From an uncultured Actinomycetes bacterium (GTDB lineage Bacteria; Actinomycetota; Actinomycetes; Nanopelagicales; Nanopelagicaceae), in assembly GCA_903839355.1 (NCBI GenBank), contig CAIMBV010000052.1, positions 1-9,090 on the forward strand: a stretch of DNA of 9,090 nt, written 5' to 3'. Made by a program: the position numbers and the translations under genes. Below are positions 1 to 8,411 of this stretch, piece after piece (the stretch's first letter is position 1; every line of letters begins with the position of its first letter). Below the pieces are notes generated by a model. That model was given only the letters and a program-made list of their open reading frames with translations, was not told the DNA's origin and made no database searches.

Positions 1-1612
1 CCACGGCGTTGGGCTCGATAAAGGTCTGCCTTGGTTCGCTTGGAATAACCGCTTCGAGTAATAGTTACAACAACCTCTTGATCAGGAATGAGATCTTCGA
101 CAGAGAGATCAGATTCGGCGAGAACTATCTGGGTGCGGCGCTCATCGGCATACTTTTCACCGAGCTCGAGAAGTTCGCTCTTAATAATTTCACGTTGTTT
201 TGCTTCGCTCGCCAAAATTTCATTGAGCAAGACGATATCTGCCATAAGAGCTTCGTATTCATCGTTGATCTTCTGACGTTCCAACGCCGCGATGCGGCGG
301 AGCTGCATATCAAGAATTGCGTTGGCTTGAATCTCATCAACATCAAGCAACTTCATCAAACCGGTGCGAGCCTCTTCTGGAGTCTTAGAAGCACGAATTA
401 ATGCAATTACCGCATCTAAAGCATCGAGCGCTTTGAGGTAACCCTGCAGGATATGTGCGCGCTTTTCCCGTTCTGCTAAGCGATATCGAGTGCGCCGAAC
501 AATGACTTCGACTTGATGTTCTATGTAATAACGGATGAATTCATCAAGGCGCAAGGTGCGTGGAACACCATCTACCAAGGCCAACATATTGGCGCCGAAC
601 GAATCTTGTAGCTGGGTGTGCTTATAAAGATTATTCAATACTACTTTTGGAGTTGCATCATTACGGAGAACGATGACGAGGCGTTGGCCAAGACGCTCAT
701 TACCCTCATCGCGCACATCGGCAATTCCCTTAATGCGTCCCTCTTTAACGAGTTCTGCAATCTTCAACGCAAGGTTATCTGGGTTAACTTGATATGGGAG
801 TTCGGTTACAACTAAGCAGGTTCGCTTGTTGATCTCTTCGACTTCAACAACAGCACGCATAATGATGGAGCCGCGTCCGGTTCGGTAAGCATCTTCAATG
901 CCTTGACGTCCAACGATGAGTGCCTTGGTTGGAAAATCGGGACCTTTAACAATTGTCATCAACTTTGCCAGTGTCTCTTCGGAAGAGGCATCTGGATTTT
1001 CAAGAGCCCAAACGGTTGCGGCGATAATTTCAGTGAGGTTGTGTGGCGGGATGTTGGTTGCCATACCCACTGCAATTCCGGCAGAACCATTAACTAATAA
1101 ATTTGGGAAGCGAGATGGGAGAACGGTTGGCTCTTGAGAGCGACCGTCATAGTTGGGAATAAAATTGACGGTATCTTCATCAATGTCGCGCATCATCTCC
1201 ATCGCTAATGGAGCGAGTTTCGCCTCGGTGTAACGCATCGCGGCAGCGGGATCGTTACCAGGGGAGCCAAAGTTTCCATTGCCGTCGATGAGCGGATAGC
1301 GCAGCGACCAGAATTGGGCCAAGCGAACTACTGCATCGTAAATAGCTCCGTCGCCATGGGGGTGGTAATTACCCATGACATCACCGACGATACGAGAAGA
1401 CTTGTAGTAACCCTTATCTGGTCGATAACCCGCATCAAACATCGCATACAAGACGCGACGGTGAACCGGCTTTAGGCCGTCGCGAACATCGGGAAGGGCG
1501 CGACCAACGATGACTGACATGGCGTAATCCAAATAGCTGCGCGCCATCTCGACTTGAAGGTCAATTGTTTCAACCTTCGAGCCTTCCATGCCCTCTTGAA
1601 ATCTATCTTCCA

Positions 1613-1613
<1 letters not shown>
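1..1613 (-). CDS. gyrA: DNA gyrase subunit A (5' part, cut by window edge)
   Basis: The first 537 codons of the gyrase A subunit, read leftward; the frame stays open to the left edge. GyrA cleaves and rejoins DNA in the A2B2 gyrase that introduces negative supercoils using ATP. Seen: an N-terminal stretch with [24 protein letters not shown], motif positions about 26-49; the quinolone-determining stretch [10 protein letters not shown] at 84-93; and AAMRYTE with catalytic Tyr128 after Arg127. The last whole codons read QRR and the two leftover bases begin a Gly codon, so the window ends inside the GyrA box (QRRGGKG) of the first C-terminal blade. The usual family length is about 800-860 residues, so roughly a third is missing. 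The ATG overlaps the gyrB stop by one base (TGATG) and has no clear Shine-Dalgarno, suggesting translational coupling. Gly89 sits where E. coli has Ser83 and M. tuberculosis has Ala90. No frameshift was found in the stretches I retranslated. Confidence 0.98.
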
Positions 1614-3580
<1,967 letters not shown>

Positions 3581-3648
3581 CTAACTCGGGGCACACGACC
3601 AAAAAGGTCTAAATAGCGCCAAACTGCCAGAACCAATTCTTAGGCGAA

Positions 3649-3703
3649 TATGGCTGGTACGACCTCGAATCCTAGTCGTAAATGGAGCATAGAACCAGCC
3701 ATA
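3649..3703 (-). repeat. Nested inverted repeat in the gyrB upstream region
   Basis: TATGGCTGGT at 3649-3658 is repeated as its exact reverse complement ACCAGCCATA at 3694-3703. Inside lies a second inverted pair, TACGAC at 3658-3663 and GTCGTA at 3675-3680. In minus-strand RNA this would fold as a 9-10 bp outer stem and a 5-6 bp inner stem stacked on the 3' side, with a 13-nt bulge on the 5' side and an 11-nt loop; one base is shared by the two stems. No T tract follows on either strand, so it does not look like an intrinsic terminator. It could be an operator, a cruciform site or a structured leader of gyrB mRNA; which one cannot be told from sequence. Confidence 0.7.
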
Positions 3704-3740
3704 AAAAGGCGTAGGTGAACTTCTGACAGGCTTTTAGAGA

Positions 3741-4196
3741 TTAGCCGTAGGTATCCCTAGGACCGCGGGAATTTCGGATCGTTCTAATGCCTTTTTTCCA
3801 ACTGGGAGCACCGGGGGGAAGAATCACAATCTGCTCCACAAGAGCACCAGGGGCAGAGTTGGAGATTGTTTGAAGCAGGTTGGTAGCCATCAGTGTGAGT
3901 TGGGTAGCCCAGGCCGAGGAGGTTGCCTGGATAGTGAGCAGGCCATCAACGAGAGAGATGGGTGTCGAATGGCTGCCAACGTCGGGACCTACAACCTCCA
4001 CCCACTCGGTGAATAGGGAGCCCTCTGCAATTCCTTGGCTCCAATCTCGTGTAACCACCAGCTCATTAAGAACGCTGTTAAGAGGTTTAGGATCGCCTAT
4101 TTTTTCGCGTGGCGCCTCTTCAACATTGCTTGTTCTATTTCTGCGAGAGTTATCGCGCCAGGTCTTATATAACTCTTTGGCAAGATCAACTTTCAT
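3741..4196 (-). CDS. dciA: DUF721 / DciA-family protein, putative helicase-loading factor
   Basis: A 151-residue protein with the DUF721 (DciA-like) core at about 38-130: a Leu-rich start, then TEWVEVVGPDVGSHSTP at 63-79, DGLLTIQATSSAWATQL at 84-100, and a following helix. The N-terminal 35 residues are charged and probably flexible. The C terminus GPRDTYG resembles the conserved tail I recall from actinobacterial homologues. DciA proteins interact with the replicative helicase DnaB and are thought to stand in for the DnaC/DnaI loaders; in actinobacteria the gene sits between recF and gyrB exactly as here. The ATG overlaps the recF stop in ATGA (4 nt), so translation is probably coupled to recF. 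There is no predicted membrane segment or catalytic motif. The family call is firm; the helicase-loading role in this organism is inferred from the family and the location. Confidence 0.9.
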   Translation of the reverse strand: MKVDLAKELYKTWRDNSRRNRTSNVEEAPREKIGDPKPLNSVLNELVVTRDWSQGIAEGSLFTEWVEVVGPDVGSHSTPISLVDGLLTIQATSSAWATQLTLMATNLLQTISNSAPGALVEQIVILPPGAPSWKKGIRTIRNSRGPRDTYG

Positions 4197-5284
4197 GAAA
4201 GTAATTTAACGCTTCCATTTTTAACAAGATAGGTAGTACCGGTGAGATTTTTTGGGAGATCCCCTTCAACCGCCACTGTGATGAATGTCTGTTCTGCCGA
4301 TTGTGCGAGTGAGATGAGTTGGGTGCGACGCTCTTCATCGAGCTCCGAAAAGACATCATCCAAAATTAAAATGGGTTTAGTTCCTTCGGTTATCAATAAT
4401 TCATAAGCCGCTAATTTTAAGGAGAGAGCAATCGACCACGACTCTCCGTGGGATGCGTAACCTTTCACGAGATGTTCTCCAAGATTTAGAATTAAATCAT
4501 CGCGGTGTGGTCCAACTAAAGTTAAACCGCGATCCAACTCCTGATTGCGACGTTCCGCCATTGTATTAATGAGCGCAGAGTAGTTCTCTTGGGAATTTAC
4601 ACTTGGGTTATCTATTGAAGCTTTATAGGTGATATGCGCTGGTTTTTCTGCAGATATATTTGCATAAATTTTGGAGAAATATGGGTTGAACTCTGTTAGA
4701 AGTGAGAGCCGAGCCGCAATTATCTCAGCCCCAAACTTTGCAACTTGTTGATCCCAGGGTTCCAGTGAAGTGAGACTGGCACGCGTCTTAAGTAAGGCAT
4801 TGCGTTGCCTTACCGATCTCTCGTAATCGCTAATAACTCCAGCCATCCGTGGAGATCTAAGTGTGAGGATTTGATCAATAAACCTTCTACGCTCTGAGGG
4901 GTCTCCGCGGACTAAATCCATATCTTCGGGTGAGAAGTAGATACACTGCAATAACCCAAAGAGCTCTTTCTGACTTCTTATGGGGTTTTGGTTAATCCGT
5001 GCCCGATTTGCCTTCTCCGCATTAATCTCTAGCTCAACTAATAGTTCCCGATCTGGGTGTTGGATTTTAGCTCTGGTATAGGCCGCGCTCTCACCGAGTT
5101 TTACTAGTGGAAGATCACCAGATGTTCGATGTGATGATAAGAAAGCCATATATAAAATTGATTCAACAATATTTGTTTTACCCTCGCCGTTTCGCCCAAG
5201 GAAAATGGTTATCCCAGGAGTAAGTGGTAGATCTAACTCTGAATAAGAACGAAAGTTCTTGAGGGAGAGATGTGAAAGGTGCAC
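4193..5284 (-). CDS. recF: DNA replication and repair protein RecF
   Basis: An SMC/ABC-like ATPase of 363 residues that binds DNA at gaps and, with RecO and RecR, helps load RecA on single-stranded DNA in gap repair and fork recovery. Seen: the start MHLSHLSLKNFRSY, typical of the family; a Walker A GRNGEGKTN at 30-38; a coiled central arm at about 125-250; a GPHRDDL motif at 258-264; a signature segment SHGESWSIALSLKLA at 278-292; and a Walker B PILILDDVFSELD at 304-316. The start is GTG, 5 nt after the dnaN stop. There is no clear Shine-Dalgarno, so it is likely coupled to dnaN; the family's N-terminal register supports this start. It overlaps dciA by 4 nt. The 6-phosphogluconate dehydrogenase gene found between dnaN and recF in several mycobacteria and streptomycetes is absent. 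Confidence 0.98.
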   Translation of the reverse strand: MHLSHLSLKNFRSYSELDLPLTPGITIFLGRNGEGKTNIVESILYMAFLSSHRTSGDLPLVKLGESAAYTRAKIQHPDRELLVELEINAEKANRARINQNPIRSQKELFGLLQCIYFSPEDMDLVRGDPSERRRFIDQILTLRSPRMAGVISDYERSVRQRNALLKTRASLTSLEPWDQQVAKFGAEIIAARLSLLTEFNPYFSKIYANISAEKPAHITYKASIDNPSVNSQENYSALINTMAERRNQELDRGLTLVGPHRDDLILNLGEHLVKGYASHGESWSIALSLKLAAYELLITEGTKPILILDDVFSELDEERRTQLISLAQSAEQTFITVAVEGDLPKNLTGTTYLVKNGSVKLLS

Positions 5285-5289
5285 GCGTG

Positions 5290-6417
5290 TTAGGCGCTAT
5301 AGCGCATCGGCATAAGTAGGTATTGATAACTTATATCGCGAGTGCCAGATGATTCGTGCTTACCGGTGAGCACGGCTGGTTTTGTAGAACCGGTAAAGTT
5401 AAATTGAACATATGGGGTACCAATAGCTTGCAAACCATCTGTTAAATATTGTGGGTTGAAGGCGATATTGATTGGTTCGCCAGAGTAAATAATTTCTAGC
5501 TCTTCAGTAGCTTGAGCATCCTCACCAGCTCCCGCTTCAAGTTGAAGTGAGTTGTTGTTGAAAATCAGGCGTAGTGGAACGGTTTTGTCGGTTACTAAAG
5601 CAACACGTCGCACCGAATCAAGCAATGGTCCCACTTCAATCGTTGCCTCTGCCACCGACTCGCTTGGAAGTAGGTGACGGAATGGGGGGAATGATCCATC
5701 CAGTGTTCGTGAAGTCATTGTTTTTAACTCTGAGAGAAATCCAATGAGTCTTTCGTTTGAAGTTGTAGGTGAGAGAGCAAGTGTTACTTGTGAGTGCGCG
5801 GTAAGTGATTTAGCTGCATCGGCGAGGGTACGAGCTCTAACCAATGTGTTGACTTCAATATCTGGGCTTTTGGCCTGCCAATTAAGTTCACGTACCGCTA
5901 AACGGTAGCGGTCGGTAGCGGCGAGGGTAATTTTGTTTTTATTAATTTCGATATGTACACCGGTAAGGGTGGGAAGTGAGTCATCTTTACCGGCAGCGAT
6001 GGCGACTTGGTTTACCGCGTGTGCAAATACATCACTAGGGATGACGCCTGCGGTCTCGGGTAGTTCTGGAAGTGAGGGGTACTCATTCACAGAGAGAGTA
6101 GGAAGGGTGAATTTTGCAGTTCCGGCTGTCACCAATACTCGACTGCCATCTAGTGTGAATGTAATGGGCTTATTCGGGAGGGAGCGGGCGATCTCAGCGA
6201 GGAGGCGGCCAGGGACTAAAACCTTTCCTTTAGCTGAGATATCAGCTTTTAAAATGGCCTTGGTTGAGGTCTCTAGATCTGAGCCGGTGAGGGTGATTGA
6301 GGTGTCGACATCGATCATTATGCCTAGGAGCTCAGGTTTGATCGGGCGAGTGGAGAGGCTGCGCGCCACCCAGTTAACGGCGTCTACTAACTCCGTTGGC
6401 TCTACTAAAAACTTCAT
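5290..6417 (-). CDS. dnaN: DNA polymerase III subunit beta (sliding clamp)
   Basis: The beta clamp, a dimeric ring that holds DNA polymerase III and other partners on DNA. Seen: three clamp-fold repeats over about 375 residues, with GSDLETSTKA and PGRLLAEIARSLPNKP in domain 1, LPTLTGVHIEI and AATDRYRLAVRE in domain 2, and the conserved C terminus YQYLLMPMR, which forms part of the partner-binding pocket. The frame can begin at a GTG at 6423 (MEMKF, 377 aa) or at the ATG at 6417 (MKFLVE, 375 aa). I chose the ATG because family members usually start MKF; neither has a good Shine-Dalgarno (an AAGAAAG lies upstream of both). It is the first gene of the dnaN-recF-dciA unit and is preceded by the origin and a candidate promoter at 6498-6527. 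Confidence 0.98.
   Translation of the reverse strand: MKFLVEPTELVDAVNWVARSLSTRPIKPELLGIMIDVDTSITLTGSDLETSTKAILKADISAKGKVLVPGRLLAEIARSLPNKPITFTLDGSRVLVTAGTAKFTLPTLSVNEYPSLPELPETAGVIPSDVFAHAVNQVAIAAGKDDSLPTLTGVHIEINKNKITLAATDRYRLAVRELNWQAKSPDIEVNTLVRARTLADAAKSLTAHSQVTLALSPTTSNERLIGFLSELKTMTSRTLDGSFPPFRHLLPSESVAEATIEVGPLLDSVRRVALVTDKTVPLRLIFNNNSLQLEAGAGEDAQATEELEIIYSGEPINIAFNPQYLTDGLQAIGTPYVQFNFTGSTKPAVLTGKHESSGTRDISYQYLLMPMRYSA
5294..5305. repeat. 12-bp perfect palindrome at the dnaN 3' end
   Basis: GCGCTATAGCGC is its own reverse complement. It lies in the last codons of dnaN (Arg-Tyr-Ser-Ala), just before the stop and 10 bp from the recF start. It could form a small hairpin at the dnaN-recF junction or be a protein-binding site, but a palindrome of this length in coding sequence can also arise by chance. 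Confidence 0.6.
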
Positions 6418-6444
6418 CTCCACACCGCTTTCTTAACTACCTGA

Positions 6445-6458
6445 GTTTAAGGTTTAAG
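6445..6458. repeat. Tandem GTTTAAG x2 in the dnaN leader
   Basis: GTTTAAG occurs twice back to back, 6445-6451 and 6452-6458, about 22 bp upstream of the outer dnaN start. The function is unknown; it could be a leader element or simple chance in AT-rich DNA. Confidence 0.5.
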
Positions 6459-6480
6459 CCCGACAAGCGCGCCCCGCCTA

Positions 6481-6520
6481 GTTATTGTTTTGGCTTTTTT
6501 ATATCTATTTAAAGTTATTC
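6481..6520. other. AT-rich tract, candidate DNA unwinding element
   Basis: Forty bases with only 8 G or C by count, the most AT-rich block I noticed in the intergenic origin. It includes a TTTTTTATAT run. It lies about 20 bp from the nearest reverse-oriented DnaA-like box (6542). This fits a duplex unwinding element but it also overlaps the dnaN promoter candidate, so the base composition may serve transcription instead. Confidence 0.45.
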
Positions 6521-6527
6521 GTAGTAA
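6498..6527 (-). promoter_or_regulatory. Candidate dnaN promoter
   Basis: On the minus strand, a TATAAA (-10, 6503-6498; 5 of 6 to consensus) is preceded after 18 bp by TTACTA (-35, 6527-6522; weak, 3 of 6). Transcription would start near 6491 and give a leader of about 70 nt before dnaN. It is supported only by hexamer match and position. Confidence 0.4.
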
Positions 6528-6541
6528 CCAGAGGGATTTCC

Positions 6542-6614
6542 TGTGGAAAACTGTATAAATGCAGGTCAGTTGCTGATAAATCTTCTCTACAGTTGTGGGC
6601 AACTATGTGGAAAA
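6542..6614 (-). promoter_or_regulatory. Reverse-oriented DnaA-box group (three boxes)
   Basis: Three 9-mers match TTATCCACA on the minus strand: TTTTCCACA at 6542-6550 (one mismatch), TTGCCCACA at 6594-6602 (two mismatches) and TTTTCCACA at 6606-6614 (one mismatch). The middle one sits in a small hairpin, AGTTG-TGGG-CAACT (6591-6604). All three face the right-hand group. Confidence 0.6.
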
Positions 6615-6648
6615 CCCATCAAAACTCTCCTCCTCCATAGATTTATTG

Positions 6649-6666
6649 AGGAATTTAAGGAATTTA
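6649..6666. repeat. Perfect tandem repeat AGGAATTTA x2
   Basis: AGGAATTTA is at 6649-6657 and again at 6658-6666. The second copy runs into the first box-like 9-mer of the forward group (TTATCCCTA, 6664-6672). The repeat is AT-rich and sits between the two oppositely oriented DnaA-box groups. It could be an origin-opening or single-strand DnaA binding repeat, by analogy with AT-rich repeats in other origins; this is inference. Confidence 0.7.
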
Positions 6667-6725
6667 TCCCTAATATCCCCACAAAACCTCCTTAAATATC
6701 CACAGTTATCCACAACTTACCCACA
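6664..6725 (+). promoter_or_regulatory. Forward-oriented DnaA-box group (five boxes)
   Basis: Five 9-mers in the same orientation: TTATCCCTA (6664-6672, two mismatches), ATATCCCCA (6673-6681, two mismatches), ATATCCACA (6696-6704, one mismatch), TTATCCACA (6706-6714, perfect) and TTACCCACA (6717-6725, one mismatch). The last three start 10 and 11 bp apart, about one helical turn, so DnaA bound there would lie on one face of the DNA. They end 18 bp from the dnaA stop codon. Confidence 0.8.
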
Positions 6726-6743
6726 ATTGGGGTTAGTGGATCG

Positions 6744-8153
6744 CTAATTCTTCGCTTGAGCCCTAATCCGAGTGGTTAATTCGGTGACTTGGTTATAAAT
6801 GGAGCGCCGCTCAGCCATCAACTGGCGGATCTTGCGATCGGCGTGCATAACCGTTGTGTGATCCCGACCCCCAAAAGTCTGCCCGATCTTTGGAAGCGAG
6901 AGCTCGGTGAGTTCGCGGCACAGATACATGGCTATCTGGCGGGCATTAACCAGAACCCGGCTCCGGCTCGTCCCACAGAGATCTTCCAAAGTAAGGCTGA
7001 AATAAGAGGCGGTCTGGGCCATGATGGTCGAAGAGGTGATCTCTGGACCAGCCTGGTCAGGGATTAAATCCTTAAGGACGATCTCAGCAAGCCCCATATC
7101 GACCGGCTGGCGGTTGAGTGAGGCGAAGGCGGTCACCCGAATAAGGGCGCCCTCAAGCTCGCGAATATTGGAAGATATTTTGGAGGCGATGTACTCAAGA
7201 ACATCATCCGGTGCATTTAATTTATCTTGAGCCGCCTTCTTTCGGAGAATAGCGATACGGGTTTCAAGCTCTGGTGGCTGAATATCTGTGATGAGGCCCC
7301 ACTCAAATCGAGAACGTAGTCGATCTTCAAGAGTTGTGAGTTGTTTAGGTGGTCGATCGCTTGAAATAACAATCTGCTTATTAGCGTTATACAAAGTGTT
7401 GAATGTATGGAAGAACTCTTCTTGTGTTCGCTCTTTGTTCTCTAAGAACTGAATATCGTCAACTAAAAGAACATCGAGATCGCGATACCGCCTCTGAAAA
7501 ACGGAGGCCTTGTCGTCACGGATTGAGTTAATAAAGTCATTGGTAAATTCTTCAGATGAGACATATCTTACGCGCACAGAGCCATATAACTCTTTGGCAT
7601 AGGCCCCAATAGCGTGCAGGAGGTGGGTTTTACCCAACCCCGACTCACCATAAATAAATAGCGGGTTATAAGCCTTAGCGGGTGCTTCAGCAACAGCCAC
7701 CGCTGCTGCATGAGCAAAACGGTTAGAGGCTCCAATAACGAATGTCTCAAAGACATAACGAGGATTCAGTTGTGATTGCTCTTGAGGAAGTTTTGATCCT
7801 AAGTCGCGACCTGTTCCACTCCTTGGTTGGAGTTCTGGCGTTGTCTCATCCAAAATGTCGTCGCGAGGTTCATCAACCTCAAGATTTTCATCAACAGTTA
7901 CAGCAATATTAATTTTTTGACCGAGTTGATTTGTAAGAATTTCATTCAGTGCGGATTTAACACGTAGCTCTAGAAAATCCTTCGCAAATTGATTAGGGGT
8001 GTTGAGTAGGAGTGTTGCTCCACCCTCTCCCTGGAGAAGACCAAGGGGTTTGGTGAGGGCTAAAAATGCCCGGTGCTGTGGTGATTCAGCCGCCATAGCC
8101 TCAACCACCAGAGACCAAAGGGTGTTGAGATCTACCTCTTCTAATAAAGCCAT
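6744..8153 (-). CDS. dnaA: Chromosomal replication initiator protein DnaA
   Basis: The AAA+ initiator that binds DnaA boxes, opens oriC and recruits the helicase. With the ATG start used here it has 469 residues. Seen: domain I at about 1-85 (ends near GQKINIAV); an acidic, variable linker at about 86-128; an AAA+ domain from [15 protein letters not shown] at 130-144 with Walker [10 protein letters not shown] at 169-177, Walker B LLVDDIQ at 229-235, the [10 protein letters not shown] arginine-finger region at 278-287 and sensor 2 RELEGAL at 331-337; and a DNA-binding domain IV with the DnaA signature, [11 protein letters not shown] at 428-438. The frame extends 11 codons upstream to a TTG at 8186, but that start has no Shine-Dalgarno and the added residues are not family-like. 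The ATG at 8153 gives [13 protein letters not shown], with a GGGG 5 nt upstream. It lies between two groups of DnaA boxes, which suggests autoregulation. Confidence 0.98.
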   Translation of the reverse strand: MALLEEVDLNTLWSLVVEAMAAESPQHRAFLALTKPLGLLQGEGGATLLLNTPNQFAKDFLELRVKSALNEILTNQLGQKINIAVTVDENLEVDEPRDDILDETTPELQPRSGTGRDLGSKLPQEQSQLNPRYVFETFVIGASNRFAHAAAVAVAEAPAKAYNPLFIYGESGLGKTHLLHAIGAYAKELYGSVRVRYVSSEEFTNDFINSIRDDKASVFQRRYRDLDVLLVDDIQFLENKERTQEEFFHTFNTLYNANKQIVISSDRPPKQLTTLEDRLRSRFEWGLITDIQPPELETRIAILRKKAAQDKLNAPDDVLEYIASKISSNIRELEGALIRVTAFASLNRQPVDMGLAEIVLKDLIPDQAGPEITSSTIMAQTASYFSLTLEDLCGTSRSRVLVNARQIAMYLCRELTELSLPKIGQTFGGRDHTTVMHADRKIRQLMAERRSIYNQVTELTTRIRAQAKN

Positions 8154-8207
8154 GCTCGCCCCATACCGATCAATAATGAAACCCAAAAGGAGATCTACCC
8201 GGAGAGG

Positions 8208-8228
8208 TTATCCCCAAAGTTATCCACA
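8208..8228 (+). promoter_or_regulatory. Two DnaA boxes upstream of dnaA
   Basis: TTATCCCCA (8208-8216, one mismatch) and a perfect TTATCCACA (8220-8228), same orientation, starts 12 bp apart. The second is the left half of an inverted repeat, CCACAG-C-CTGTGG, at 8224-8236. Their position in the expected dnaA leader or promoter fits autoregulation by DnaA. Confidence 0.7.
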
Positions 8229-8236
8229 GCCTGTGG
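8224..8236. repeat. Inverted repeat CCACAG-C-CTGTGG
   Basis: Two perfect 6-bp arms around one central C. Each arm contains the core of a DnaA box; the right arm is only a partial box (TGTGGTCTA, three mismatches). It may be a back-to-back DnaA site or an operator for another factor. Confidence 0.55.
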
Positions 8237-8273
8237 TCTAAACCCAACCTTTAGGGTCAGGAGGTGCCAAACC

Positions 8274-8309
8274 TGTGGATAGAGCGCGAACCTATGGGGC
8301 TGTGGGCAA
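8274..8309 (-). promoter_or_regulatory. Two reverse-oriented DnaA-box-like sites
   Basis: On the minus strand, CTATCCACA at 8274-8282 (one mismatch) and TTGCCCACA at 8301-8309 (two mismatches). The second has the same 9-mer as the site at 6594-6602 on the other side of dnaA. Confidence 0.5.
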
Positions 8310-8322
8310 AAGCGCAAGTGGT

Positions 8323-8331
8323 TTATCCACA
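8323..8331 (+). promoter_or_regulatory. Perfect DnaA box
   Basis: TTATCCACA, an exact consensus 9-mer, 81 bp before the rpmH start. It could serve origin function or affect rpmH transcription. Confidence 0.65.
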
Positions 8332-8402
8332 CCAATTCGGCTAACCTTGCCCTTCCGCTGTGGCCCTAGTCGGTGCCAACCCCGAAACCGCTAGGAGAAA
8401 AA

Positions 8403-8406
8403 GAGG
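8403..8406 (+). promoter_or_regulatory. rpmH ribosome binding site
   Basis: GAGG, 5 nt before the ATG of rpmH. A second purine-rich match, AGGAG at 8393-8397, is too far away to be the main site. Confidence 0.65.
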
Positions 8407-8411
8407 AACTT

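Larger units (their letters stand above)
6424..6743. other. Probable origin of replication (oriC), dnaA-dnaN intergenic region
   Basis: A 320-bp stretch without a coding frame, between dnaA and dnaN, where actinobacterial oriC is normally found. It holds about eight 9-mers resembling the DnaA box TTATCCACA. Three on the left are in the reverse orientation (starting 6542, 6594, 6606) and five on the right are in the forward orientation (starting 6664, 6673, 6696, 6706, 6717). Between the two groups is a short AT-rich zone with a perfect tandem 9-mer; to the left of both is an AT-rich tract (6481-6520, about 20% G+C) that could be the unwinding element. The dnaN promoter candidate overlaps that tract. 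No terminator for dnaA is evident. The origin call rests on location plus box clustering. Confidence 0.9.
8154..8411. other. Divergent dnaA/rpmH intergenic region
   Basis: A 258-bp spacer between the leftward dnaA and the rightward rpmH, so it must carry both promoters. It contains several DnaA-box-like 9-mers, two of them perfect. On the minus strand TTGGGT (8247-8242) and GATAAC (8224-8219), 17 bp apart, could be a dnaA promoter; the match is weak and its -10 overlaps the perfect box at 8220-8228. I see no convincing rpmH promoter. A longer open frame over the right part is only a shadow of rpmH in another frame. Confidence 0.6.

Noticed and set aside
9..1137. Several plus-strand frames of 62-130 codons
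   Set aside because: All lie opposite gyrA, whose frame is continuous and family-like through the stretches I retranslated; they are antisense shadows.
3649..3703. A tRNA-like gene or an intrinsic terminator in the gyrB leader
   Set aside because: The stems recall an acceptor plus T arm, but only 13 nt remain where the D and anticodon arms should be, and no T tract follows on either strand.
5933..6436. A 167-codon plus-strand frame opposite dnaN
   Set aside because: It mirrors the dnaN coding strand, has no Shine-Dalgarno or recognisable domain, and dnaN is certain.
6591..6604. AGTTG-TGGG-CAACT hairpin as a terminator
   Set aside because: A five-bp stem without a T tract; it coincides with a DnaA-like box and is more simply part of that site.
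6542..6725. The repeated 9-mers as a CRISPR array or an integration site
   Set aside because: The units are short, degenerate, in both orientations and match the DnaA box; spacing is irregular and no cas or integrase gene is near.
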